Program-made: the position numbers and the translations under genes | Shown here: positions 17,653 to 24,775 of the stretch, piece after piece | Position numbering within the stretch: position 1 is the stretch's first letter | Layout: each line of letters begins with the position of its first letter | The notes under the pieces: generated by a model | Database searches by the model: none | Told to the model about the DNA's origin: nothing | What the model saw: only the letters and a program-made list of their open reading frames with translations | NCBI GenBank assembly: GCA_964586395.1 | Contig: CAZPGP010000008.1 | Span: 1 to 47,711 of the forward strand | DNA length: 47,711 nt | Reading direction: 5' to 3' | From: DATEFF01 sp964586395 | Lineage (GTDB): Bacteria > Patescibacteriota > Saccharimonadia > Saccharimonadales > EFPC-124

Positions 17653-17985
17653 TTAGCCACGCTTGCGATTGAAGTCGAGAGCAAGCTTAACCCAGTAATC
17701 TAGATCGGTATCAGTTTTGAGGGCGTCGTTTGTTAGGAAGACATACCCCTTCATTTCGCGTTCGCGCATGATCGCTGGGAGCGCGCCTTTCCTTCGCAAT
17801 GCCTCCTCGTATCTTTCAGGGCCCACGCGAACCATCATGTTGTGGTCCGCGTGGTCGCCCACGCCGATGCTGAGCTTGCCATTTACGATGAAGCCGATGC
17901 TGCCAAACATTTTCTTTTCTTCAACGTCGTCGATATGGGCGAGCCGTTGTCGTACTTGTTCGGTACGTTCGAGGTTGTAGGCCAT
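17653..17985 (-). CDS. TfoX N-terminal domain protein
   Basis: 110 aa consisting only of the TfoX-N domain: KKMFGSIGFIVNGKLSIGV near the start, MMVRVGPERYEEAL in the middle, and GYVFLTNDAL..DLDYWV at the end. In gammaproteobacteria TfoX regulates competence, but stand-alone N-domains are widespread with unknown roles. It begins right after the DUF1761 stop (2 nt), so they form an operon probably controlled by the divergent HxlR regulator. Confidence 0.9.
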   Translation of the reverse strand: MAYNLERTEQVRQRLAHIDDVEEKKMFGSIGFIVNGKLSIGVGDHADHNMMVRVGPERYEEALRRKGALPAIMREREMKGYVFLTNDALKTDTDLDYWVKLALDFNRKRG

Positions 17986-17987
17986 GG

Positions 17988-18407
17988 TTAAGCTCCGAAC
18001 AAGCCGATGATCGCTGCCGTCATCACAAACAGGACGAACTGGTAGCCGTTGTTTATTGCTGTGAGTTTCTGGCTCTTTTGCTCGAACGCATTATGGGTGG
18101 CGAGCGTTGTTGCCGAGAATGCCAGCCATGCGGTAAAGCCAATCAGAATTGCATTCCAGACGGAGGTGTTATTGAAGAATACTGAGCCAACGTAAATCAT
18201 TGCCGCTAGCGCCCACACGGTTGCGATATTTGCGAATAGGGTTAGGGTGATTGGCTTTTTACCAACTTTCTTTGAGTCTGCCGGAGTAATGCCGGTTAGC
18301 TTTCTCCAGGATTTGCCAAATAGCTTTGCGCTGAACCAAAGCTTTGCGAGTATCATGCTGGCCACGAAAGCTACAAATACCGCGAGCCAATTTATGTGAA
18401 TGTCCAT
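17988..18407 (-). CDS. DUF1761 family membrane protein
   Basis: 139 aa with four hydrophobic segments (about 7-25, 55-75, 85-105, 118-137), matching DUF1761. Typical features are the N-terminal INWLAVFVAFVASMILAKLWF and the central GITPADSKK. Function unknown. First gene of the operon with the TfoX-N gene. Ribosome site AAAGGAAC before the ATG. The divergent hxlR-like gene and two palindromes in the 87-nt intergenic region suggest regulation by that protein. Confidence 0.88.
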   Translation of the reverse strand: MDIHINWLAVFVAFVASMILAKLWFSAKLFGKSWRKLTGITPADSKKVGKKPITLTLFANIATVWALAAMIYVGSVFFNNTSVWNAILIGFTAWLAFSATTLATHNAFEQKSQKLTAINNGYQFVLFVMTAAIIGLFGA

Positions 18408-18454
18408 TACGTTCCTTTCTGTTCGCTACTTCTTATTAGGAGTGTAGCCCCAAT

Positions 18455-18485
18455 ACTTGCAAAATGCAAGTAACTTTGTTACAGT
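18455..18485. promoter_or_regulatory. HxlR promoter with overlapping palindromic operators
   Basis: Plus-strand promoter TTGCAA (18457-18462), 17-nt spacer, TACAGT (18480-18485), 9 nt before the ATG at 18495. Palindrome ACTTGCA-AAA-TGCAAGT (18455-18471) covers the -35, and GTAAC-TTT-GTTAC (18470-18482) covers spacer and -10. On the minus strand TTGCAA also forms a plausible -35 for the DUF1761 operon, so one bound regulator could control both directions. Confidence 0.72.
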
Positions 18486-18494
18486 GCAATCAGC

Positions 18495-18962
18495 ATGAAA
18501 AGATCACAAGATATCAAACGCCGCTCTGATTGCCCAATTAGTTTTGGGCTCGATGTATTTGGCGACAAGTGGACGCTGCTGGTTTTGCGCGACATTATGT
18601 TCTATCACCGCACGCGATTTAGCGATTTTGCGCCGCAGGAGCGAATCGCCACAAATATCTTGGCTGATCGTCTTAGCCGACTTGAATCACTTGGGATTAT
18701 TGGGAAGACGCGCGACGTTGAGCGTAAGAATCAATACGTTTATAGCGTCACTCAGAAGGGTAAGGATTTGCTGCCCACGCTTATTGACATCACGCTTTGG
18801 GGGCTAATGTACGATACGGAGAGCTTGGCGAGTAAAGAGTATGTTGCGCGAATCAAGTCCGAGCCGCGATTGCTTACGCTGGAAATCGCCGAGGCGATTG
18901 AGGCCGGTACGTTTATCGAATATAGACGTGACCAGATGGGCATTAGCCCGACGGCAGCATAA
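18495..18962 (+). CDS. HxlR-family winged-helix transcriptional regulator
   Basis: 155 aa. The HxlR core starts with a conserved Cys in RRSDCPISFGLDVFGDKWTLLVLRDIMF, followed by the recognition region FSDFAPQERIATNILADRLSRLESLGII and the wing Y.VTQKGKDLLP. The Cys near residue 13 is where redox- and aldehyde-sensing members react. It is divergent from the DUF1761/TfoX-N pair and separated from it by palindromes that overlap both promoters, so autoregulation plus control of that operon is likely (inference). Confidence 0.93.
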   Translation: MKRSQDIKRRSDCPISFGLDVFGDKWTLLVLRDIMFYHRTRFSDFAPQERIATNILADRLSRLESLGIIGKTRDVERKNQYVYSVTQKGKDLLPTLIDITLWGLMYDTESLASKEYVARIKSEPRLLTLEIAEAIEAGTFIEYRRDQMGISPTAA

Positions 18963-19034
18963 AATCGATTCATTGGCTCGATTTTGCTTGTAATTAACGT
19001 CGCTGTTAGCCTCCTTGAAATAACCTTAAGCGTC

Positions 19035-19063
19035 TTGACTTTTATCCTAAAAAATGGTATTAT
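19035..19063 (+). promoter_or_regulatory. Promoter of the small anchored protein gene
   Basis: TTGACT (19035-19040), 17-nt spacer, TATTAT (19058-19063). A leader of about 60 nt follows, with a 6-bp inverted repeat TGTCGA and TCGACA (19073-19090) and the ribosome site AAGGA. Confidence 0.75.
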
Positions 19064-19128
19064 CTTAACTAATGTCGACTAATATCGACACGAGTTTGAT
19101 CTGCTCTCTCAGATCGTAAGGACCTTAA

Positions 19129-19563
19129 TTGAAGCGGTTTCTCGCGAGGTTTGGCACTTTCATCCCCCTCGCTCTCACAGTTCTGCTCGGCACGGGCGCG
19201 ATCGTCTGGGCTGTTCAGAACCACGAAGGAGAGCTGGAGGTGACCGTCAAGGTCACCGAGCCCTTCCGCTGGAACGGCATCCTCCAGTCCGACCCCAAGA
19301 CGACGGTTTCTGTCGTCAAGGAGGTGGGCAAGTGGAAGGCCGGAGACAGCGTGGTGATCCGCTCCAAGTGGCCCTGCGCCACCGAGAAGTTCACCTGCGA
19401 GTGGAACGGTAACTGGCACCCGGCTATCGGCGAAGCCAACCGTGATGCCGCGAACCTGCGGAATGGCCTGTGCTACGTCGTCACCCTCGACAGGGTGGCT
19501 GCCGGCGAGGCCAACTTCAACAGCGAGAACTACGACCCCAGAGAGGTCCCCTGCAGCCCCTAG
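19129..19563 (+). CDS. Small membrane-anchored or secreted protein, unknown
   Basis: 144 aa with a TTG start, supported by AAGGA 6 nt upstream. An N-terminal hydrophobic segment (about 9-28, after MKRFLARFG) is either a signal anchor or a signal peptide; no clear cleavage site is seen. The rest is extracytoplasmic-looking, with four cysteines (in the WPCATEKFTCEW, LCYVV and VPCSP regions), which could form disulphides. No family recognised. GC-rich with GC-ending codons; it ends in a hairpin, like the other cassette genes. Confidence 0.8.
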   Translation: MKRFLARFGTFIPLALTVLLGTGAIVWAVQNHEGELEVTVKVTEPFRWNGILQSDPKTTVSVVKEVGKWKAGDSVVIRSKWPCATEKFTCEWNGNWHPAIGEANRDAANLRNGLCYVVTLDRVAAGEANFNSENYDPREVPCSP

Positions 19564-19566
19564 TGG

Positions 19567-19594
19567 GCGGGAAGATGGCTTAAGCTATTCCCGC
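19567..19594 (+). terminator. Terminal hairpin of the small anchored protein gene
   Basis: GCGGGAA (19567-19573) and TTCCCGC (19588-19594), with a small internal GCTTAAGC-type palindrome in the loop. Confidence 0.6.
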
Positions 19595-19640
19595 ACGCTG
19601 GGGGCTTAAGTCATTTCTGAACATTTTGTACTTATTTGGA

Positions 19641-19680
19641 CATGAAAAAAGATCGACAAACCGTCAATCCTTTTTCATGG
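19641..19680. terminator. Probable terminator of the Nudix gene
   Basis: CATGAAAAAA, GATCGAC, loop AAACC, GTCAATC, CTTTTTCATG. On the minus strand the GATTGAC/GTCGATC stem is followed by six Ts, downstream of the Nudix gene. It can work in both directions. The remaining 90 nt to 19770 show nothing recognisable. Confidence 0.7.
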
Positions 19681-19770
19681 CTGGCCACGTATCCCAAAAT
19701 TGGAACACCGTTTTACCAAGTCTACTAGCGATGTATCGCAAACTAAATGAGCTCGGAATGAAAGTCGGGT

Positions 19771-20207
19771 TTAATTCCACCCAAATTCAGAATAGCCCTC
19801 GCCCGCAGCGTACGTCTTCAGCGCCTGCTTCACGTTCGGGATGACATTATCGGGAAGCTCATCAAGCGAAGTCCAGCGCAAATCATCACATTTTTCAGGC
19901 TCGCAGTTTGTCGGCTCACCATCCCAAGTTTTCGCAACAAAATAGAAATCTATATATTCGTGATTGTCACGCTGGTGCATAACGTGTGCAAATTGCAAAT
20001 CTGTTGGCTTAATAGAAATACCAATTTCTTCCATTGCTTCGCGACAAAGTTCGGCTCGGATTGTTTCGTTTCCATCAACGTGGCCTGCTGGGAGCGTATA
20101 CTCACCATCCCGCCAGCCAGTGTTGGCCCGACGAAGCAATAGTACTTCCCATCCTTAACCAGTAGTAGATATGCGGCGGCGCGCAGAGTATATCTTTCTG
20201 TAGTCAT
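19771..20207 (-). pseudogene. Nudix hydrolase broken by a one-base frameshift
   Basis: The N-terminal strand MTTERYTLRAAAYLLLVKDG is in one frame (from ATG 20207) and continues as VLLLRRANTGWRDGEYTLPAGHVDGNE in another. The Nudix box GHVDGNETIRAELCREAMEEIG is perfect (G x5 E x7 REx2EExG). Adding one G to the GGG run at 20148-20150 (minus strand) restores a continuous protein of about 145 aa. The shift is therefore a recent mutation or a homopolymer/assembly error, since the downstream part shows no decay. TATACT (20219-20214) is 6 nt before the ATG, so it was probably leaderless. Confidence 0.85.
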
Positions 20208-20306
20208 ATCCGTAGTATATGGTAATTCGGTGTTCGAAAAAATACTGCTGGCCGCCAGAAAGAATTCGTTCCCTTGCAACAGATTAGAAAAATAACGCAA
20301 AAAATA

Positions 20307-20330
20307 AGAACGCTCATTTGCGAGCGCTCT
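20307..20330 (-). terminator. Terminator of tRNA-Gln
   Basis: On the minus strand AGAGCGCTC, loop GCAAAT, GAGCGTTCT, a 9-bp stem with one G-U pair, followed by a T-rich run. Confidence 0.85.
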
Positions 20331-20348
20331 TACTCTGTAATAATCTCA

Positions 20349-20423
20349 TGGCTGGCGAGGTAGGACTCGAACCTACAATCCCTAGTGCCAGAAACTAGTG
20401 CCTTACCATTTGGCCACTCGCCA
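20349..20423 (-). tRNA. tRNA-Gln, anticodon CTG
   Basis: Cloverleaf on the minus strand. Acceptor TGGCGAG pairs with CTCGCCA, the anticodon stem CTAGT/ACTAG frames the loop TTCTGGC with anticodon CTG (reads CAG), and the T-arm carries GGTTCGAGTCC. Discriminator G and an encoded CCA end follow. Its terminator lies about 20 nt downstream. The U-A-type first pair, as in tRNA-Gln, supports the identity. Confidence 0.95.
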
Positions 20424-20529
20424 CCGATACTCGCCGATTATAACAGATTGAGTTGGGGGCGTAAACATTCGGCTAGGCTCTGCGAATAATTCGCATAGCT
20501 TGTTGGCTTAAGTGGACTATAATGAGTGC

Positions 20530-21456
20530 ATGATGACACGAAACTCTGTGCGGTTCTTTCTCTCGCTCGCTATCGTGTCGGTAGCGGCTTGGGTGGGTAG
20601 TATGGTAACGCTTCCTTCTATTAACAACTGGTACGCGGGGTTGGAAAAACCCTTCTTCAACCCGCCGAACTGGGTTTTTGGCCCGGTCTGGACAGTGCTG
20701 TACCTCCTAATGGCGATCAGTCTGTATTTGGTCTGGTCAGCCAAGACGACCCGATCGAAGCGCCTGGCCTTTGGCGCGTTTCTGGTGCAGCTGGTCCTCA
20801 ATACCACCTGGTCGGTCGTGTTTTTCGGCCTCCATCAGCCTTGGACTGGCGTTGCCGTCATAGTGGTGATGTGGCTGGCAATCGCGGTGACGATGATGGC
20901 TTTCTGGCCAATCAGCAAGCTTGCGACCTATCTGCTTGCACCGTATATCGCGTGGGTGAGTTTTGCCACGGGCCTGAATATCTCGATTGCTATCCTTAAC
21001 CCTTCTAATCCGGTAGACAGTTATGAAGAGTGCGTTCGTGCGCAGGACAGCGTGATAATGGATATTTATCCGTCTATCTGTATGACAAAGGACAAGCAGC
21101 AGTTTACTGACCCGAATGCGTCACCTGTCACGCCGCCGGTACAGGGCACGCTAAGTATTCCCGAGCTGAGCGCGAAGCTCCCGTTGCGGGATAGTATTGG
21201 TGATGCATACTACAACTTTGATCAAGCCAGTGGCGAGGCGTATTTGACCACGACGACGCTTGAGGAAAATCTGAAGATATTTAAGGGGTGTACCTCTGGT
21301 CTTCACGGACTATACATTAAGAAAGAGGGCGCCGTGCTCAAGGAGCAGCCCCGCATAGAAACGCTATGTATGCCGGCCAGCAATGCATCGACGGAGAAGA
21401 TTCACGACATCCAGGAGATGCTGCGCACGGCTATTGCAACGGCGACCCTCGAGTAG
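20530..21456 (+). CDS. TspO/MBR membrane protein with a C-terminal extracytoplasmic-type extension
   Basis: 308 aa. Residues 1 to about 158 form a TspO/MBR domain with five hydrophobic segments and its hallmarks WYAGLEKPFFNPPNWVFGPVW, LNTTWS and a late LAPYIAWV. TspO proteins bind porphyrins and other hydrophobic ligands. The remaining ~150 residues add an EECVRAQDSVIMDIYPSIC motif resembling the Cys-containing YPxxC repeat found in many exported proteins, then a mixed domain with two more Cys. The start at 20530 is chosen because TATAAT (20518-20523) lies 6 nt before it. A GTG at 20512 would precede the promoter. Confidence 0.88.
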   Translation: MMTRNSVRFFLSLAIVSVAAWVGSMVTLPSINNWYAGLEKPFFNPPNWVFGPVWTVLYLLMAISLYLVWSAKTTRSKRLAFGAFLVQLVLNTTWSVVFFGLHQPWTGVAVIVVMWLAIAVTMMAFWPISKLATYLLAPYIAWVSFATGLNISIAILNPSNPVDSYEECVRAQDSVIMDIYPSICMTKDKQQFTDPNASPVTPPVQGTLSIPELSAKLPLRDSIGDAYYNFDQASGEAYLTTTTLEENLKIFKGCTSGLHGLYIKKEGAVLKEQPRIETLCMPASNASTEKIHDIQEMLRTAIATATLE

Positions 21457-21581
21457 GGGCATTTCAGTAGACCTAAGACTAGGATTGTCGTAGGCTGGTA
21501 TAGTCTGCTAGTGATACGTGGACGGACAAATTCAAAGCTGCCGCTCAGGCTTATCTCAGGCTGAGGCGGTTAAATGGAACT

Positions 21582-22751
21582 GTGATTATCGAGGGAAAGC
21601 GCGCACGGATATTGACATTGGATTTGCTGAGAGGGTATTTCCTCTTAGTTGTACTTATAGATCACGCACGATTCTTTCCAAGTATTTTTGAGCTCGGCAC
21701 CGGGCGTGGCGAAATGTGGGCATCCGCTGCTGAAGGCTTTTTTATCATCTCTGGCCTGTTGGTTGGCTACGTCTACGGTCCGCGCATGGTCCGCAGCGTG
21801 CTCAGTACGGCAAAGCGTATGTGGAAACGGGCCTTCCTGTTGTACGCCCTGACGGTCCTTCTGACATTTCTATTCGTGTGGTGGGGGAATGCCAGTGACG
21901 TCGCCCACGTAAAGGAGGGTTTATGGACGCAGCCTGCACTGGGAGAGTTCCTCTACAAGACGCTGACGCTGCAGTACTACTACGGTTGGGCGGACTTCCT
22001 GCCTTACTACGCGCTGTTTATGGCGTGGGCGCCGATAGCGTTGTATGCAATTATTAGGGGCAAGGCTTGGGCGGTGCTAGCTATTTCCGGCTTTATTTGG
22101 CTTTTCCGTGGCGGTAGCTTCGAATTGAGTTGGCAGCTACTGTTCATGGGTAGTATGGTGGCTGGATGGTACTTGCCGGCTATCGAGGCCAAGGCGCGGG
22201 CACTTGCTCCTGCCATCCAAAGGCGTCTGCGCACCGGTTTGTACGCTACTGCAATCACGCTGGTGGTGGCGAGTGTGCTGACGATCCGCGTTGGCGAGGT
22301 TATGGTGCACGAGTATGCTGGTTTTGCGACGTTGCCTTTGGTGCTGCAGAATGTTTTCCTGTGGCTCGATGCCGCGCGTGATGTTATGACGCCGCTGATC
22401 GTGAAATGGACGCTCGAACCGGTACGGCTCGTCACGGCGTTGGTGTGGTTTACGGCTTTATATGTTTGGGTTCGCCAGCACGAGGCGGCCGTTAATCGCC
22501 TGAGTCGTGGCCTCTTCCGAATTTTGGGTGAGAGGTCGCTCGTGGTGTACGTCGTTCATTCAATTGTGATATTTGCGCTTCTACTTATAATTCCGGGCGA
22601 CCATGGCTTCTGGCTTAATAACCTTCTGACCGCTGCCGTTGTGGCGCTGGTCTACTCCTTGGCGGCCGCGCACGCTAAGTTATCCAAGCATTCCAAGCGT
22701 GCCGCTACCGAAGGTTTACGCCGCCTGCAATTACGTAACGAGGAATCATAA
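21582..22751 (+). CDS. OpgC-like membrane acyltransferase
   Basis: 389 aa integral membrane protein with about ten hydrophobic segments. The opening RILTLDLLRGYFLLVVLIDHARFFP places it in the acyltransferase-3/OpgC group, where the early DxLRG and the His (IDHARF) are conserved; FFIISGLLVGYVYG follows as in OpgC. Such proteins transfer acyl or succinyl groups to extracytoplasmic glycans. Start is GTG. A TATAGT -10 near 21499 and a leader hairpin (CCGCTCAG with CTGAGGCGG, about 21541-21569) precede it. Its stop overlaps the ATG of the next gene, so the two are co-translated. Confidence 0.85.
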   Translation: MIIEGKRARILTLDLLRGYFLLVVLIDHARFFPSIFELGTGRGEMWASAAEGFFIISGLLVGYVYGPRMVRSVLSTAKRMWKRAFLLYALTVLLTFLFVWWGNASDVAHVKEGLWTQPALGEFLYKTLTLQYYYGWADFLPYYALFMAWAPIALYAIIRGKAWAVLAISGFIWLFRGGSFELSWQLLFMGSMVAGWYLPAIEAKARALAPAIQRRLRTGLYATAITLVVASVLTIRVGEVMVHEYAGFATLPLVLQNVFLWLDAARDVMTPLIVKWTLEPVRLVTALVWFTALYVWVRQHEAAVNRLSRGLFRILGERSLVVYVVHSIVIFALLLIIPGDHGFWLNNLLTAAVVALVYSLAAAHAKLSKHSKRAATEGLRRLQLRNEES

Positions 22752-24187
22752 TGACCAAACAACCGACTCACATTACCGACTACTTAGCGCAAACCGCCCA
22801 GAACTTCCCTGATAAGCCCGCCTTTATCTGCGATGACCGGACGCTGAGTTGGAGTGAGCTGGCGCGCGAGGCCGACCAGATGGCGGCGCATATTTTGGAG
22901 CATATTGATTCGAGCGAACAGCAGATAGTGGGTGTTCTGTTGCCAAATTCGTGGCAATTCATGGTGACGTATCTGGGTATTTTACGTGCCGGGCATATCG
23001 TGTTGCCGCTGGATCCAAGCTTCAAGAAGCTCGAGAACGAAACGATCACCGAGCAGGTCAAGCCCGTACTGACCGTGACGAATGGCGCCTTTGCTGGTGA
23101 ACTCCCCGATGCATTTCAGACGATTTTATTTGAGACCCAAACGCCAAAGTCGGGCGGCTCGCTAGACGCCGTGGTTCGTCTGCCTGCCGAAGAGCAGATT
23201 GCCACACTTCTGTTTACCTCTGGTACAACCGGCAAGCCAAAAGTTACTGCCTATACGCATGCCAATCACATGTGGAATATCGATGCCGTCGCTGAGCTCT
23301 GGAAATGGACGGCCGAAGATACGATTCTACTGTCGTTGCCGCTGAGTCATTGGCATGGACTTGTGATGGGCGTCGCTGGCGCCCTGCATCGTGGCAACAC
23401 GGTGTACCTGCCGGAGCGCTTTAGCGTCGAGGCGACCGTAAAGGCGCTGCAGAGCGGCAATATCTCGCTGTTCATGCACGTGCCAATTGCCTACTTCAAG
23501 CTCGTTGAATACGCCGATGGTAAGAAGTTCGATATCAGCAAGGTACGCCTGTGTATCTCGGGCTCGTCGTATCTGCCGCCAGCTATTTGGAATGGTTTCA
23601 AGGAAGCATTTGGCCAGGAGATCTTGGAGCGTTACGGTAGCTCAGAGACAGGCCTTATCGCCAGTAACACGCTCGATGTCCGTCACCCTGGCGTAGTTGG
23701 CCGAGTACTACCGGGCGTTGACGTTCGCGTAGAAAGTGACGGACAGTTAGCTATGCGCTCGCCTGGCAGATTCTTGGGATATTTCCGCAACCCAGAGGCG
23801 ACTGCTAAGAACTTCACCAGTGATGGATGGTGGCTTACCGGCGATATCGGTGAGTTCAACGATGACGGCGAACTTCGCTTGAAGGGCCGCATCCAGGAAA
23901 AGATCAAGAAGCTGGGCTACACAGTCTTTCCGCGTGACATTGAGTGGGCGGTGATGCAGAATTCAGAGGTTCATGACGTCGTGGCTATCGGCGTCCAAGT
24001 GCCGGAATCGCTCAGCGACACGATGGTGTACTTTGTGGTGAGCGACCTGAGCGAGGATGAAATTACGAAATTCTGTAAGGAACATTTGCCTGGGGCGTGG
24101 CGTCCTGACCGTATTATTAAGCTCGACGAAATGCCCAAGACTCGCAGCGGCAAGCCAAAGTTGGCGCTGCTACGAACGATGATTTAG
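22751..24187 (+). CDS. Acyl-adenylate-forming enzyme (ANL superfamily, AMP-binding)
   Basis: 478 aa. Adenylation motifs are intact: P-loop LFTSGTTGKPKVT (about 155-168), YGSSETG (about 295-301), TGDIG near 363, the hinge LKGRIQEKIKKLGYTVFP, and the C-terminal catalytic Lys in SGKPKLALL. It is shorter than most acyl-CoA synthetases. It overlaps the stop of the OpgC-like gene (TAATG), so activated acyl groups made here may feed the membrane acyltransferase. No carrier-protein gene is adjacent. Whether the acyl acceptor is CoA, a carrier or a glycan cannot be told. Confidence 0.92.
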   Translation: MTKQPTHITDYLAQTAQNFPDKPAFICDDRTLSWSELAREADQMAAHILEHIDSSEQQIVGVLLPNSWQFMVTYLGILRAGHIVLPLDPSFKKLENETITEQVKPVLTVTNGAFAGELPDAFQTILFETQTPKSGGSLDAVVRLPAEEQIATLLFTSGTTGKPKVTAYTHANHMWNIDAVAELWKWTAEDTILLSLPLSHWHGLVMGVAGALHRGNTVYLPERFSVEATVKALQSGNISLFMHVPIAYFKLVEYADGKKFDISKVRLCISGSSYLPPAIWNGFKEAFGQEILERYGSSETGLIASNTLDVRHPGVVGRVLPGVDVRVESDGQLAMRSPGRFLGYFRNPEATAKNFTSDGWWLTGDIGEFNDDGELRLKGRIQEKIKKLGYTVFPRDIEWAVMQNSEVHDVVAIGVQVPESLSDTMVYFVVSDLSEDEITKFCKEHLPGAWRPDRIIKLDEMPKTRSGKPKLALLRTMI

Positions 24188-24205
24188 ATAAGTTCAGTGC
24201 TGATT

Positions 24206-24244
24206 GCGCCCGAGGTGGTCCAGTGACGGACGCACCCCGGGCGC
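24206..24244 (-). terminator. GC-rich hairpin after the cassette gene at 24256
   Basis: GCGCCCGAGG (24206-24215) and CCCCGGGCGC (24235-24244), with a second partial stem inside the loop. It serves the minus-strand gene and may also end the operon finishing at 24187. Confidence 0.65.
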
Positions 24245-24255
24245 TGTTCATCGGC

Positions 24256-24642
24256 TCATCGGCCGCCCGCCTCGCGGAGAGCTGTCAGCCTGATGGCAGC
24301 GATCTCCATGAGGGGCGACCCCAGCCCCTCCAGCGTCGTCCACGTCATGCTGAGGGTGTTGCCCGGCAGGATGTTGACCTGGAGCATCCTCTCGAATGCC
24401 GTCCGGTCGATCCGTCCGTACTTCAGCGGGTAGACCGCGAACCGCTGGATCGCGGGCGGGTCACTCGTAACCGTGATGCCCTGGAACTGGAGCTCCCCGA
24501 AGCCGCGGTCGCCGTTGTTGACGAGGCGGCGTCGCAGGATCCTCAGTTCCTGAGCGTTGAACGGCTGTCGCGTCTTGAAGAACGCGAAGGTGAACCGGTT
24601 GGCGTGCAGGTGGAGCTTCGCCTGAATAACCCTTTGGGTCAT
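24256..24642 (-). CDS. GC-rich small protein, unknown
   Basis: 128 aa from the ATG at 24642, supported by GGAGGA 7-8 nt upstream; the frame is open to 24678 but lacks a ribosome site there. Soluble-looking, mixed alpha/beta, basic, no membrane segment. The start reads MTQRVIQAKLHLHANRFTFA and a central NNGDRGFGELQFQGITV follows. I recognise no family. Composition differs from the flanking ANL and helicase genes. Promoter, leader and hairpin make it an independent unit. Confidence 0.72.
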   Translation of the reverse strand: MTQRVIQAKLHLHANRFTFAFFKTRQPFNAQELRILRRRLVNNGDRGFGELQFQGITVTSDPPAIQRFAVYPLKYGRIDRTAFERMLQVNILPGNTLSMTWTTLEGLGSPLMEIAAIRLTALREAGGR

Positions 24643-24680
24643 CCGTATTCCTCCTGTGGTGTGGTGATGAAACCTCACCG

Positions 24681-24709
24681 ATTAAAACATTAATGCTTTG
24701 ATTAGTCAA
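24681..24709 (-). promoter_or_regulatory. Promoter of the cassette gene at 24256
   Basis: Minus strand: TTGACT (24709-24704), 17-nt spacer, TTTAAT (24686-24681). A leader of about 35-40 nt carries the GGAGGA ribosome site. Confidence 0.72.
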
Positions 24710-24775
24710 TAAATACTGCATGACAAATATTACAATATCGTTTTGCCGCCAACGCACGGTATACTGAGAGGCGCA

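Noticed and set aside
24223..24693. Plus-strand frame opposite the cassette gene at 24256
   Set aside because: No promoter or ribosome site on this strand. The minus-strand gene has a consensus promoter and GGAGGA.
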